Below are positions 23,995 to 32,499 of a stretch of DNA of 34,885 nucleotides, one piece after another. The stretch spans positions 1-34,885 of the forward strand of contig QFPO01000025.1 in NCBI GenBank assembly GCA_003241385.1, given 5' to 3'. Within the stretch, counting starts at the first letter, position 1; every line of letters begins with the position of its first letter. This DNA is from Rhodanobacter denitrificans. GTDB lineage: Bacteria > Pseudomonadota > Gammaproteobacteria > Xanthomonadales > Rhodanobacteraceae. The translations under genes and the position numbers were made by a program. Under the pieces are notes generated by a model, which saw only the letters and a program-made list of their open reading frames with translations, searched no databases and was not told the origin of the DNA.

Positions 23995-24759
23995 TCAGAC
24001 CGAGGCGATCCGCAGCGACACCGGCGAGCGCGGCGGATCGCGCGCATCGATGAAATCGGCGACGAAGTCGGTCGCCGGCCGCTTCACGATCGCCTCGGGC
24101 GTGTCGACCTGCTCGATGCGTCCGCCGTTCATCACGACGACGCGGTCGGCCAGTTCGAGCGCCTCGTCCTGGTCGTGCGTGACGAACACCGTCGTGTAGC
24201 CGAGTTCGCGATGCAACGCCTTGAGCCATCCGCGCAGCTCCTTGCGCACCTTCGCGTCGAGCGCGCCGAACGGCTCGTCGAGCAGCAGCACGCGTGGCTC
24301 GATCGCGAGCGCGCGCGCCAGCGCGACGCGCTGACGCTGGCCGCCGGACAGCTGGTTCGGATAGCGCGCCTCCAGGCCGGCGAGCTGGACCAGCGAGAGC
24401 AGCTCCAGGCCGCGGCGGCGGATCGCCTCGCGCGAGGGCCGCTGCGCGCGCGGCCGCATGCGCAGGCCGAACGTGATGTTGTCGAGCACGGTCATGTGCT
24501 TGAACAAGGCGTAGTGCTGGAACACGAAGCCGACGCGCCGCTCCTGCACCGACAACGCCGTCGCGTCCAGATCGCCGAAGGCGATCCGGCCGCGATCGAT
24601 CGCCTCGAGCCCGGCGATCGCGCGCAGCAGCGTGGTCTTGCCGGAGCCGGACGGCCCGAGCAGGGCCAGCAGTTCGCCCGAGGCGACGTCGAGGTCGACC
24701 GCGTCGAGCGCACGCACCGGCCCGTAGTCCTTGCCGACGTCGCGTATCGTGATCTTCAT
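23995..24759 (-). CDS. cysA: Sulfate/thiosulfate ABC transporter ATPase CysA, short form
   Basis: A 254-residue ATPase. Walker A GPSGSGKT is at 35-42, the Q-loop in GFVFQHYALF, the signature is LSGGQRQR, Walker B is VLLLDEPFGALD, and the switch is VTHDQDEALEL. The phrase FKHMTVLDNITFGL is typical of CysA. E. coli CysA has about 365 residues with a C-terminal TOBE-like domain; here it ends soon after the nucleotide-binding domain, 39 bases from the convergent kinase gene. ATG 24759 is chosen for the GGAGGT sequence 9 bases before it and the family-type N-terminus. It is the last gene of the sulfate operon, separated from cysW by 190 bases that contain a hairpin. Confidence 0.93.
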   Translation of the reverse strand: MKITIRDVGKDYGPVRALDAVDLDVASGELLALLGPSGSGKTTLLRAIAGLEAIDRGRIAFGDLDATALSVQERRVGFVFQHYALFKHMTVLDNITFGLRMRPRAQRPSREAIRRRGLELLSLVQLAGLEARYPNQLSGGQRQRVALARALAIEPRVLLLDEPFGALDAKVRKELRGWLKALHRELGYTTVFVTHDQDEALELADRVVVMNGGRIEQVDTPEAIVKRPATDFVADFIDARDPPRSPVSLRIASV

Positions 24760-24820
24760 GGCGGCAGGACCTCCGTGGCGCGGTATCGGGAACGGTGTCG
24801 AAGCATCGGCGTCTGCGCGT

Positions 24821-24840
24821 GCCGGGCTGTGGAGCCCGGC
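24821..24840 (-). other. Hairpin between cysW and cysA
   Basis: Perfect arms GCCGGGCT and AGCCCGGC around a 4-base loop, in the only long gap (24760-24949) of the sulfate operon. There is no U tract. It could be an mRNA-stability or attenuation element. No gene is seen in the gap. Confidence 0.4.
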
Positions 24841-24949
24841 CCGACGCAGCGCGATCGGTGCCGGCGGTGGCGCGTCGGGACGGGCCGCGCGGACCCACGC
24901 CACCCGATTGTTCCGCGGACGACGTTAACGCGATGCGAAAGCGCGGCCA

Positions 24950-25813
24950 TCAGCGTCCCCGCAGCGCCGCGAGCTCGTCGCCGTGGCGCCATTCGAGCAG
25001 GCTCTTGAGGCCGAGCGTGACCAGCGCCAGCAGCGCCAGCAGCGAAGCCACCGCGAACGCCGCGGCGAACTGGTAGTCGTTGTAGAGCACTTCCACGTGC
25101 AGCGGCATCGTATTGGTCAGGCCGCGGATGTGGCCGCTGACGACCGAGACCGCACCGAACTCGCCCATCGCACGCGCGTTGCAGAGCAGGATGCCGTACA
25201 GCAGACCCCAGCGCACGTTCGGCAGCGTCACGTGCCAGAACACCTTCCAGCCGCCGGCGCCGAGCGTCAGCGCGGCCTGCTCCTCGCTGCTGCCCTGCGC
25301 CTGCATCAGCGGGATCAGCTCGCGCGCGATGAACGGAAACGTGACGAAGATCGTCGCCAGCACGATGCCCGGCAGCGCGAACACGATCCTGACGTCGTGC
25401 GCGCTGAGCCAGGCGCCGAACCAGCCGTGCGCGCCGAACAGCAGGATGAAGACCAGGCCGGCGATCACCGGCGAGACCGAGAACGGCAGATCGATCAGCG
25501 TGATCAGCAGATTCTTGCCGCGGAAGTCGAACTTGGCGATCGCCCAGGCCGCGGCCACGCCGAACACCGCATTGAGCGGCACGGCGATCGCGGCTGCGAC
25601 CAGGGTCAGGCGGATCGCAGCGAGCGTGTCGCGATCGGTGATCGCCGCCAGATAGGCCTCGACGCCGCCGGCCAGCGCCTGGCTGAACATCAGCACCAGC
25701 GGCAGCACGAGGAATACCGCGAGAAACGCGACGCTCGCCGCGATCAGCAGCACGCGGACCGGCGCCGGCTCGCCGATCGCCGTCCGCGCGCGCCGGCGCG
25801 GTCGCGCACTCAT
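24950..25813 (-). CDS. cysW: Sulfate ABC transporter permease CysW
   Basis: A 287-residue inner-membrane permease with six hydrophobic segments. Family markers are VFGVAAAWAIAKFDFRGK, LIDLPFSVSPVIAGLVF, the coupling motif EEQAALTLGAGGWKVFWHVTLP, and ARAMGEFGAVSVVSGHIRG, which distinguish CysW from CysT. GTG 25822 in the same frame is an alternative start, giving three more residues; neither has a clear ribosome site. It follows the adjacent sulfate-binding protein gene by 28 bases and pairs with CysT to form the membrane channel. Confidence 0.93.
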   Translation of the reverse strand: MSARPRRRARTAIGEPAPVRVLLIAASVAFLAVFLVLPLVLMFSQALAGGVEAYLAAITDRDTLAAIRLTLVAAAIAVPLNAVFGVAAAWAIAKFDFRGKNLLITLIDLPFSVSPVIAGLVFILLFGAHGWFGAWLSAHDVRIVFALPGIVLATIFVTFPFIARELIPLMQAQGSSEEQAALTLGAGGWKVFWHVTLPNVRWGLLYGILLCNARAMGEFGAVSVVSGHIRGLTNTMPLHVEVLYNDYQFAAAFAVASLLALLALVTLGLKSLLEWRHGDELAALRGR

Positions 25814-25841
25814 CGCGGCCACCGCCGCACCCGGTCCGGAC

Positions 25842-26849
25842 TCACTTGCGAACCTCGGCGATGATCCGGTCGAAATGGGCGCCGCTCGCGAAATGCGCGG
25901 CCTGCGCGGCGGGCCAGCCGCCGAACGCCTCCTCGACCGTGAACGTGCGGATCGGCGGGAAGGCCGTGGCCTGCGCGGCGGCGAGCTCCGGATCGACGCT
26001 GCGCAGCCCGTGCTCGGCGAAGATCGTCTGCGCGGCCCTGCCGTAGTGGAACTTCAGGTAGGCCTCGGCCAGCGCGGTCGTGCCCTTGCGTGCGGCGTTC
26101 TTCTCGACGACCGCGACCGGATTGTCGGCGCGCACGCTGACCGAGGGATAGACGATCTCGAAGCGATCGGCGCCGAACGTCTTGCCGATCACCTTGGCCT
26201 CGCTCTCGAACGTCAGCAGCACGTCGCCGATGCCGCGGTGCGCGAACGTCGTCGTCGCATCGCGCCCGCCGATATCGAGCACCGGCACGTTCCTGAAGAA
26301 GGCCTTCTCGAACGCGACCGCGGTCTCGTCGGTCGCGCCCGGCTGGCTGCGCGCGTAGTGCCAGGCCGCCAGATAGCTGTAGCGGCCGTTGCCGGAGGTC
26401 TTCGGATTCGGCAGCACGGCCTTGACGTCGGCGCGCGTCAGATCCGGCCAGTCGGCGATGCCGCGCGGATTGCCCTTCCGCACGACGAACACGATCGTCG
26501 ACCACGACGGGCTGCTGCGTTCCGGGAAGGCCTCGGCCCAGGTCTTCGGCAGCAGGCCGGCGTCGGCGATCACGTCGATGTCGAGCGGGCTGTTCATCGT
26601 GACGACGTCGGCGCCGAGGCCGTCGACGACCGCGCGTGCCTGCTTGCTCGATCCGCCGTGCGACTGGTCGATGGTGACGGTCTCGCCGCTGCTGCGCCGG
26701 TAGTCCTCGACGAAGGCACGGTTGAGATCCTGGTACAGCCCGCGCGCGACGTCGTAGCTGACGTTGAGCAGACCGGCCGCGGCGGCCTGGCCGGCGGCGA
26801 GCGCGAGCAGCAGCACGGCCGGCAGTCGCAGTATCGTTGAATGCTTCAT
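25842..26849 (-). CDS. Sulfate-binding periplasmic protein (copy 1)
   Basis: A 335-residue periplasmic binding protein of the Sbp/CysP family, with a signal peptide (about residues 1-25, Ala-Ala-Ala-Ala cleavage region). The mature start LLNVSYDVARGLYQDLN and the motif QSHGGSSKQARAVVDGL are family signatures for the sulfate pocket. LPNPKTSGNGRYSYLAAW and FAHRGIGDVLLTFE follow. It lies between cysT and cysW, unlike the E. coli order in which the binding protein comes first. A GAGGA sequence precedes the start. A second, related copy leads the operon (27754-28761); which one takes sulfate and which thiosulfate or another oxyanion cannot be told. Confidence 0.93.
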   Translation of the reverse strand: MKHSTILRLPAVLLLALAAGQAAAAGLLNVSYDVARGLYQDLNRAFVEDYRRSSGETVTIDQSHGGSSKQARAVVDGLGADVVTMNSPLDIDVIADAGLLPKTWAEAFPERSSPSWSTIVFVVRKGNPRGIADWPDLTRADVKAVLPNPKTSGNGRYSYLAAWHYARSQPGATDETAVAFEKAFFRNVPVLDIGGRDATTTFAHRGIGDVLLTFESEAKVIGKTFGADRFEIVYPSVSVRADNPVAVVEKNAARKGTTALAEAYLKFHYGRAAQTIFAEHGLRSVDPELAAAQATAFPPIRTFTVEEAFGGWPAAQAAHFASGAHFDRIIAEVRK

Positions 26850-26870
26850 CGCACGTCGTCCTCGTGGGTC

Positions 26871-27725
26871 TCAGGCACCGCGGCGGCGGCTCCAGTGTTG
26901 CAGCAGATTGATCGCGAGCAGGACCAGGAACGACAGGCCGAGCATCGCCGCGGCGATCACGGTGGCACCGGCGTAGTCGAACTCCTCCAGCCGGATCATG
27001 ATCAGCAGCGGCGCGATCTCCGACACGCCGGGCAGGTTGCCGGCGATGAAGATGATCGAGCCGTACTCGCCGACCGCACGCGCGAACGCCAGCGCGGTGC
27101 CGGTCAGCAGTGCCGGCAGCACGCTCGGCGCGATGATCCGTGTGATCGTCTGCCAGCGCGTCGCGCCGAGCGTCGCGGCAGCCTCCTCGAACTGCGCCTC
27201 GGCCTCTTCGAGCACCGGCTCGAGCGTGCGCACGACGAACGGCAGGCCGACGAAGGTCATCGCCAGCACGACACCGATCGGCGTATAGGCGATCTCGATG
27301 CCGAGCGCCGCCAGCGGCCGGCCGAGCCAGCCGTTCGGCGCGTACAGCGAGGTCAGCGCGATGCCGGCCACTGCGGTCGGCAGCGCGAACGGCAGGTCGA
27401 CCATCGCCTGGAACAGGCGCTTGCCGGGAAAGTCGTAGCGCACGAACGTCCAGGCGATCAGCGCGCCGAATACCGCATTGATCGCCGCCGCGGCCAGCGC
27501 ACCGCCGAAGCTCAGCCACAGCGCGTGCGCGACGCGCGGCGAATCGAGCACGCCGACGATGCCGGACCAGCCCAGCCCGCCCGCGCGCAGCAGCAGCGCG
27601 GCCAGCGGCAGCAGCACGATCAGCGACAGATAGGCCAGCGTGAAGCCGAGCGTCAGCCCGAAGCCCGGCAGCACCGACCGATGCCGCCGTAGCGGCCGGT
27701 ATCCGGTCAACGCCTCGGCGGTCAT
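26871..27725 (-). CDS. cysT: Sulfate ABC transporter permease CysT (CysU)
   Basis: A 284-residue permease with six hydrophobic segments. Diagnostic parts: the early GFGLTLGFTLAYLSLIVLLP, FVRYDFPGKRLFQAMVDLPF, ALPTAVAGIALTSLYAPNGW, the coupling motif EEAAATLGATRWQTITRII, and FARAVGEYGSIIFIAGNLPG, which is characteristic of CysT. It is flanked at 28 and 21 bases by the two sulfate-binding protein genes. It forms a heterodimer with CysW. Confidence 0.94.
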   Translation of the reverse strand: MTAEALTGYRPLRRHRSVLPGFGLTLGFTLAYLSLIVLLPLAALLLRAGGLGWSGIVGVLDSPRVAHALWLSFGGALAAAAINAVFGALIAWTFVRYDFPGKRLFQAMVDLPFALPTAVAGIALTSLYAPNGWLGRPLAALGIEIAYTPIGVVLAMTFVGLPFVVRTLEPVLEEAEAQFEEAAATLGATRWQTITRIIAPSVLPALLTGTALAFARAVGEYGSIIFIAGNLPGVSEIAPLLIMIRLEEFDYAGATVIAAAMLGLSFLVLLAINLLQHWSRRRGA

Positions 27726-27753
27726 CGCGGCGCCCCGATCGGCATGCGCGGCC

Positions 27754-28761
27754 TCATCGCGCCCCGACGACCTGATCGAACACGCCGCCCTCGCCGAAGA
27801 AGCGCGCCTGCGCCGATTTCCAGCCGCCGAAGGCTTCGATCGTCACCAGCTCGAGCGTCGGAAACCGGTCCCGATGGCGCGCCGCGACGGTCGGATCGAG
27901 CGGCCGGTAGTAATGCCTGGCGATCGTCTCCTGCGCCTCGGGCGTGTACAGATAGCGCAGATAGGCTTCGGCGAGCGCCTCGTTGCCGTGCTTGCGCGCG
28001 TATTGGTCGACCACCGCGACCGGCGGCTGCGCCAGGATCGAGGTCGGCGGCACGACGATGTCGAACTTGTCGGCACCGAACTCCTTGAGCACCAGATGCG
28101 CCTCGTTCTCCCAGGCGATCAGCACGTCGCCGAGGCCGCGCTGCGCGAACGTGACGGTCGAGCCGCGCGCGCCGGTATCGAGCACCGGCACGTTCTTGAA
28201 CAGCGCACGCAGGAAGTCCTGCGCCCGCGTCTCGTCGCCGCCGTTGTGCTTGAGCGCATACGCGTAAGCGGCCAGCACGTTCCAGCGTGCGCCGGCCGAG
28301 GTCTTCGGATTCGGCGTGATCACCGACACGCCGGGCTTGATCAGGTCGTTCCAGTCGCGCACGCCCTTCGGATTGCCCTTGCGCACGAGCAGCACGACGG
28401 TCGACACGTACGGCGTGCTGTCGCCGGGCAGGCGGCTCTGCCAGTCGGCCGGCAGCAGATCACCGTGCTCGTGCAGGGCATCGATGTCCGAGGCGATGCC
28501 GAGCGTCGCGACGTCGGCCTCGAGGCCGTCGATGATCGCGCGCGCCTGCTTCGACGAGCCGCCGTGCGACTGCCGGATCGTCACGGTATCGCCGCTCTTG
28601 GCCTTCCAATGCGCCGCGAACTGCACATTGATGTCCTGGTACAGCTCGCGGGTCGGGTCGTAGGAGACGTTGAACAGCGAGACCTCGGCACCGAAGGCGG
28701 CGCCGATCGTAGCGAAGCCGGCCGCAAACGCGAGCGCGACGCGAACGAGTCTGACCGTCAT
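27754..28761 (-). CDS. Sulfate-binding periplasmic protein (copy 2)
   Basis: A 335-residue Sbp/CysP family protein. ATG 28761 is chosen because GGGAGA lies just upstream and a signal peptide follows (hydrophobic core about 8-22, Phe-Gly-Ala cleavage). The mature part starts LFNVSYDPTRELYQDIN and has QSHGGSSKQARAIIDGLEAD, PNPKTSAGARWNVLAAY and FAQRGLGDVLIAWENE. It is clearly a paralogue of copy 1 with the same length. It differs nearby in the pocket region after the SSKQAR motif (GIASDIDAL against NSPLDIDVI). It is the first gene of the operon. The 240 bases before it hold an A/T-rich patch with CCATATGG (28836-28843) and a palindrome GAGACGTCTC next to the start. Confidence 0.93.
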   Translation of the reverse strand: MTVRLVRVALAFAAGFATIGAAFGAEVSLFNVSYDPTRELYQDINVQFAAHWKAKSGDTVTIRQSHGGSSKQARAIIDGLEADVATLGIASDIDALHEHGDLLPADWQSRLPGDSTPYVSTVVLLVRKGNPKGVRDWNDLIKPGVSVITPNPKTSAGARWNVLAAYAYALKHNGGDETRAQDFLRALFKNVPVLDTGARGSTVTFAQRGLGDVLIAWENEAHLVLKEFGADKFDIVVPPTSILAQPPVAVVDQYARKHGNEALAEAYLRYLYTPEAQETIARHYYRPLDPTVAARHRDRFPTLELVTIEAFGGWKSAQARFFGEGGVFDQVVGAR

Positions 28762-29002
28762 GAGACGTCTCCCGGAAAAGATGGACGACAGCGTATGGAA
28801 TCGGATCGTCCCCGTCCAACCTGAAGCCAGCATAACCATATGGCCGTCCAGATGTCCGAACGTCACCAGACTCGTCGGATCGGACACGTTCGGCACCGGC
28901 GCGCGCGTGGCCGGGAGGCCGTCGTGCGGCAAGGGTGAATTGGGTGCAGCGCCAAGCCCACGCATTCGGTCCGGGGCGGACGGCACAGGCCTGGTCGATC
29001 GC

Positions 29003-29809
29003 CTAGGGTCGCAGCTCGAACGCGTCGGCGTCCATCCAGGCCGGGAAGCGCTGCCGGTGCGCGGTCAGTGCGGCCGGATCGAGGGTGACCGTGACGACCT
29101 GCTCCTGCGCGCCCAGATCGACCAGCGCCTCGCCGAGAAAGTCCAGTGCGGCACTGTCGCCGGCGTAGGCCAGCGCATTGCCGTCGACACCGACCCGGTT
29201 GACGCCGACGCAGTAGGCCAGGTTCTCGATCGCGCGTGCGCGCAGCAGCGTGCGCCAGGCATGGCGGCGCGCGGCCGGCCAGTTCGCGACGACGATCAGC
29301 AGGTCGTAGTCGAAACGCTCGGCACCGCGGTCGTAGCCGTTGCGCAGCCAGACCGGGAAGCGCAGGTCGTAGCAGACCTGCGGACAGATGCGCCAGCCGT
29401 TCAGCTCGACGATCAGCCGCTCGCGGCCGCTGCCGTAGCGCTCGTGTTCGCCGGCCATGCGGAACAGATGGCGCTTGTCGTACAGCGCATAGGTACCGTC
29501 CGGACGCATCCAGACCAGCCGGTTCAGGCAGGTCTCGCCCTCGCGCACGACCAGGCTGCCGGTGACGACCGCTTCGGCCGCGACGGCGGCTTCGCGCAGC
29601 CAGCGCAGGCCCTCGCCGTCCATCGTCTCGGCATTGCCGAGCGTCTCGTTCGTGAAGCCGCTGAGGAAGGTCTCGGGCAGCACGATCAGATCGCCCTGCC
29701 CCTTCAGCGCGGCGATCCGCTCGCCGTAATAGTCGCGATTGCCGGCCGGATCGTGCCAGCGCGTCGCCCCCTGGACCAGCGATACCCGCAGCGGCTGCAT
29801 CGCACTCAT
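29003..29809 (-). CDS. Omega-amidase, nitrilase superfamily (YafV-like)
   Basis: A 268-residue carbon-nitrogen hydrolase. The Glu-Lys-Cys triad is visible: Glu46 in LPETF, Lys112 in YDKRHLF and Cys146 in QVCYDLRFP. The phrases FLSGFTNET and FRMAGEHERY are typical of the YafV/NIT2 omega-amidase group, which converts 2-oxoglutaramate or 2-oxosuccinamate to the dicarboxylate and ammonia. It starts 2 bases after the aminotransferase stop; that enzyme makes such keto-amides when glutamine is amino donor, so the two form a complete pathway. Met4 could also start it. The location is cytosolic. Confidence 0.92.
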   Translation of the reverse strand: MSAMQPLRVSLVQGATRWHDPAGNRDYYGERIAALKGQGDLIVLPETFLSGFTNETLGNAETMDGEGLRWLREAAVAAEAVVTGSLVVREGETCLNRLVWMRPDGTYALYDKRHLFRMAGEHERYGSGRERLIVELNGWRICPQVCYDLRFPVWLRNGYDRGAERFDYDLLIVVANWPAARRHAWRTLLRARAIENLAYCVGVNRVGVDGNALAYAGDSAALDFLGEALVDLGAQEQVVTVTLDPAALTAHRQRFPAWMDADAFELRP

Positions 29810-29811
29810 CG

Positions 29812-30963
29812 TCAAAGCCCCCGCAGCCGCTCGGCGGCCTGTTCGAGCACGCCGTCGGTCTTGGCGAAGCAGAAGCGGATCAGGCGCGACCCGGCCGGCG
29901 GCGTCTCGTAGAACGCCGACACCGGAATCGCGGCCACACCGGCTTCGCGGACCAGACGGCGGCAGTAGCTGACGTCGTCCTCGTCGCTGAGTGCCGAATA
30001 GTCGACCACCTGGAAGTACGCACCGGCGACCGGCAGCAGCCGGAAGCGCGAGCCGTCGAGCAACGCGCGGAAGCGGTCGCGCTTGGTCTGATAGAACGCC
30101 GGCAGTTCCCGATAATGCGCCGGATCGCGTTCGAGCACCTCGGCCAGCGCCCATTGCGCCGGCGAGAACGTGCAGAACGTCAGGTACTGGTGCACCTTGC
30201 GGAACTCGGCACTGAGCGCCGGCGGCGCGATGCAGTAGCCGACCTTCCAGCCGGTGCAGTGGTAGGTCTTGCCGAACGAGGACACGACGAAGCTGCGCTC
30301 GGCGAGCTCGGCATGACGCAGCACGCTCTGGTGCGCGGCGCCGTCGAAGACGATGTGCTCGTAGACCTCGTCGGACAGCACGAACACGCCGGTATCGCGC
30401 GTGAGCTCGGCCAGCGCGTCGAGGTCGGCGGCCGAGAACACCGCGCCGCACGGATTGTGCGGCGTGTTGACGATGATCATGCGCGTGGCCGGCGTCATCG
30501 CGTCCTTGACGCGCTGCCAGTCGACCGCGAAATCGGCGGCCAGATCGAGCGGCACGTGCACCGCGCGCGCGCCGTTGAGCTCGATCGCCGGCTCGTAGCT
30601 GTCGTAGCACGGATCGAGCACGATGACCTCGTCGCCGCTGCGCACGACCGCCGCGATCGCCGCGAACAGCGCCTCGGTCGCGCCCGAGGTCACGGTCACT
30701 TCGATATCGGCGTCGACGTCACGGCCGTACAAGGCCCGTGTCTTCGCGGCGATCTGCTGGCGCAGCGCCGGGATGCCGGTCATCGGCGCGTACTGGTTCT
30801 TGCCGGTCGCCATCGCCGCGCTCAACGCGTCGCGCAGCGCCTCGGGGCCGTCGAAGTCCGGAAAGCCCTGACCGAGATTGACCGCCTGGTGCTCGGCCGC
30901 GAGCTGGCTCATCACGGTGAAGATGGTCGTGCCGACCTTCGGCAGCTTGGTCTGGATCTGCAT
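29812..30963 (-). CDS. PLP aminotransferase, methionine/glutamine transaminase type (YbdL)
   Basis: A 383-residue class I aminotransferase. It carries the PLP-binding Lys232 in SSFGKTYHCTGWKVGY, Asn170 in NTPHNPCG, Asp198 and Tyr201 in LSDEVYEH, and a substrate-carboxylate Arg in LIRFCFAK near the end. NLGQGFPDFDGP and QYAPMTGIPALRQ are signatures of the YbdL/kynurenine aminotransferase group, which use methionine or aromatic amino acids with keto-acids. GAGG lies 6 bases before ATG 30963. A TACCAT -10 box is upstream. The omega-amidase gene follows at once, as expected for recycling glutamine-derived keto-amide during methionine salvage. Confidence 0.93.
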   Translation of the reverse strand: MQIQTKLPKVGTTIFTVMSQLAAEHQAVNLGQGFPDFDGPEALRDALSAAMATGKNQYAPMTGIPALRQQIAAKTRALYGRDVDADIEVTVTSGATEALFAAIAAVVRSGDEVIVLDPCYDSYEPAIELNGARAVHVPLDLAADFAVDWQRVKDAMTPATRMIIVNTPHNPCGAVFSAADLDALAELTRDTGVFVLSDEVYEHIVFDGAAHQSVLRHAELAERSFVVSSFGKTYHCTGWKVGYCIAPPALSAEFRKVHQYLTFCTFSPAQWALAEVLERDPAHYRELPAFYQTKRDRFRALLDGSRFRLLPVAGAYFQVVDYSALSDEDDVSYCRRLVREAGVAAIPVSAFYETPPAGSRLIRFCFAKTDGVLEQAAERLRGL

Positions 30964-31009
30964 TGCGCCTCGCTTGCGGCTCTCGCCATTTGGATGGCCA
31001 AACGCGCCG

Positions 31010-31015
31010 ATGGTA
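31010..31015 (-). promoter_or_regulatory. Likely -10 box of the aminotransferase-amidase operon
   Basis: TACCAT on the minus strand, 46 bases before ATG 30963; no clear -35. In the leader, TTTGG-ATGG-CCAAA (30989-31002) forms a small palindrome. Confidence 0.35.
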
Positions 31016-31045
31016 GCACGCACCGCCGGCTCGCCCGTGACGGCC

Positions 31046-32413
31046 TCAGTCCGCGCGCAGCGCGGCGACCGCGCTGCGATAGGTCGCGGCGATGCGGTCC
31101 TCGTCGTGATGGTGGAAGTCGCGCACGAGCCAGCGGCCGCCGCCGTGCACGTGGCGTACCAGCGGCACGTTGCCGGCGAACAGCCAGGTATCGAGCAGAT
31201 GATCGGTGTCGCGTCCGGCCAGCAGCGGCGCATCCGCGTCGAGCACCAGCAGATCGTCGCCGCGCAGTCGTCCGCCGCCGCCGAGTCCGGCCGCCTGCAG
31301 GCCGCCGGCCCAGGCCTTGCCGAACAGCCACTCGCCGGTGCTCGGCTGCCCGGGCGCGACCGCGATGTTGCGCCGGTGTGCGCTCAGCCGCTGGCCGTAC
31401 TCGAGCCAGCGCAGCTCCTCGACCGGCGACACCGAGATGTGGCTGTCCGAGCCGATGCCGAACGCGCCGCTGCCCGCCAGATAGCGCTTGAGCGGAAACA
31501 GGCCGTCGCCGAGATTGGCCTCGGTGGTCGGGCACAGTCCGGCGACTGCGCCGCTGGCGGCCAGCCGGTCGGTCTCGCGGTCGGTCAGGTGCGTGGCGTG
31601 AACCAGGCACCAGCGCGCGTCGACCGCGGCATGGTCGAACAGCCACTCGACCGGCCGCGCGCCGCGCAGCGACAGGCAGTCCTGCACCTCGCCGATCTGT
31701 TCGGCGATGTGGATGTGGATCGGTCCGTGCTGCGCCGGCTCGGACGCGAGCACCGCAGCCAGCGCATCCGGCGGCACCGCGCGCAGCGAATGCAGCGCGA
31801 TGCCGACGTTCAGACGGTCCGATTCGAGCGCGCGCAGCCGCTCGACGAGGCGCAGGAACGCGTCGACCGTATGGCCGAAGCGCACCTGGCGCGGACCGAG
31901 CGCACGACCGTCGAAGCCGCCGGTCAGGTACAGCGTCGGCAGCAGGGTCAGGCCGATGCCGGTCTCGCGCGCGGCCTCGATCAGCGCCAGCGCCATCTCG
32001 GCCGGATCGGCGTACGGCGCGCCGTCGGGCCGGTGGTGCAGATAGTGGAACTCGCAGACGCGCGTATAGCCGGCCTTGAGCATCTCGACGTAGAGCTGCG
32101 CGGCGATCGCGCGCAGCGCCTCGGGGCCGATGCGGCCGGCGAACGCGTACATGACCTCGCGCCAGGTCCAGAAGCTGTCCTCGGCATTGCCCTGGCGCTC
32201 GGCGAGGCCGGCCATCGCGCGCTGGAACGCATGCGAGTGCAGATTGGCCAGGCCCGGCAGCACCCAGCGCCCGAGCCGTTCGACAGCGGCCGGCAGCACG
32301 CCGGCCGGCGCGAACTCGAGCCCGTCCGCACCGTATCGGACCTGCGCATCGGCGATCCAGCCCTGCGGCGTCCAGACCCGATCGGCGAACCCGTTGAGCG
32401 CATGCATGACCAT
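31046..32413 (-). CDS. hutF: Formiminoglutamate deiminase HutF
   Basis: A 455-residue amidohydrolase that removes ammonia from N-formimino-glutamate to give N-formyl-glutamate in the five-step histidine breakdown route. Metal ligands are visible in LHSHAFQRAM (His59, His61), in IHIHIAEQ and in GSDSHISVSP. QRAMAGLAERQ and EDSFWTWREVMYAF are family markers. GGAG lies 4 bases before ATG 32413; Met3 (32407) is an alternative. It is divergent from hutI with 84 bases between; hutF on one side and hutI on the other imply joint control. The partner genes hutH, hutU and hutG are not in the window. Confidence 0.95.
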   Translation of the reverse strand: MVMHALNGFADRVWTPQGWIADAQVRYGADGLEFAPAGVLPAAVERLGRWVLPGLANLHSHAFQRAMAGLAERQGNAEDSFWTWREVMYAFAGRIGPEALRAIAAQLYVEMLKAGYTRVCEFHYLHHRPDGAPYADPAEMALALIEAARETGIGLTLLPTLYLTGGFDGRALGPRQVRFGHTVDAFLRLVERLRALESDRLNVGIALHSLRAVPPDALAAVLASEPAQHGPIHIHIAEQIGEVQDCLSLRGARPVEWLFDHAAVDARWCLVHATHLTDRETDRLAASGAVAGLCPTTEANLGDGLFPLKRYLAGSGAFGIGSDSHISVSPVEELRWLEYGQRLSAHRRNIAVAPGQPSTGEWLFGKAWAGGLQAAGLGGGGRLRGDDLLVLDADAPLLAGRDTDHLLDTWLFAGNVPLVRHVHGGGRWLVRDFHHHDEDRIAATYRSAVAALRAD

Positions 32414-32476
32414 CGAACTCCGAACGCGAGGCGGGCGCCGATTCTGACATGCCCGTTCGATGCAGGCGTTGCGGTG

Positions 32477-32499
32477 ATCGGCCGATATACTCGGCCGAT
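32477..32499 (+). promoter_or_regulatory. Palindromic operator over the hutI -10 box and start codon
   Basis: ATCGGCCGA (32477-32485) and TCGGCCGAT (32491-32499) are a perfect 9-bp inverted repeat around TATAC. TATACT (32486-32491) is a near-consensus -10 box. The expected transcription start, about 7 bases later, is the A of ATG 32498, so the hutI mRNA would be leaderless. A protein bound here would block both initiation and start-codon access. No good -35 is seen. Confidence 0.6.

Noticed and set aside
24760..24903. N-terminal extension of CysA
   Set aside because: The 48 extra residues are Ala/Pro/Arg-rich and unlike ABC ATPases; GGAGGT precedes ATG 24759.
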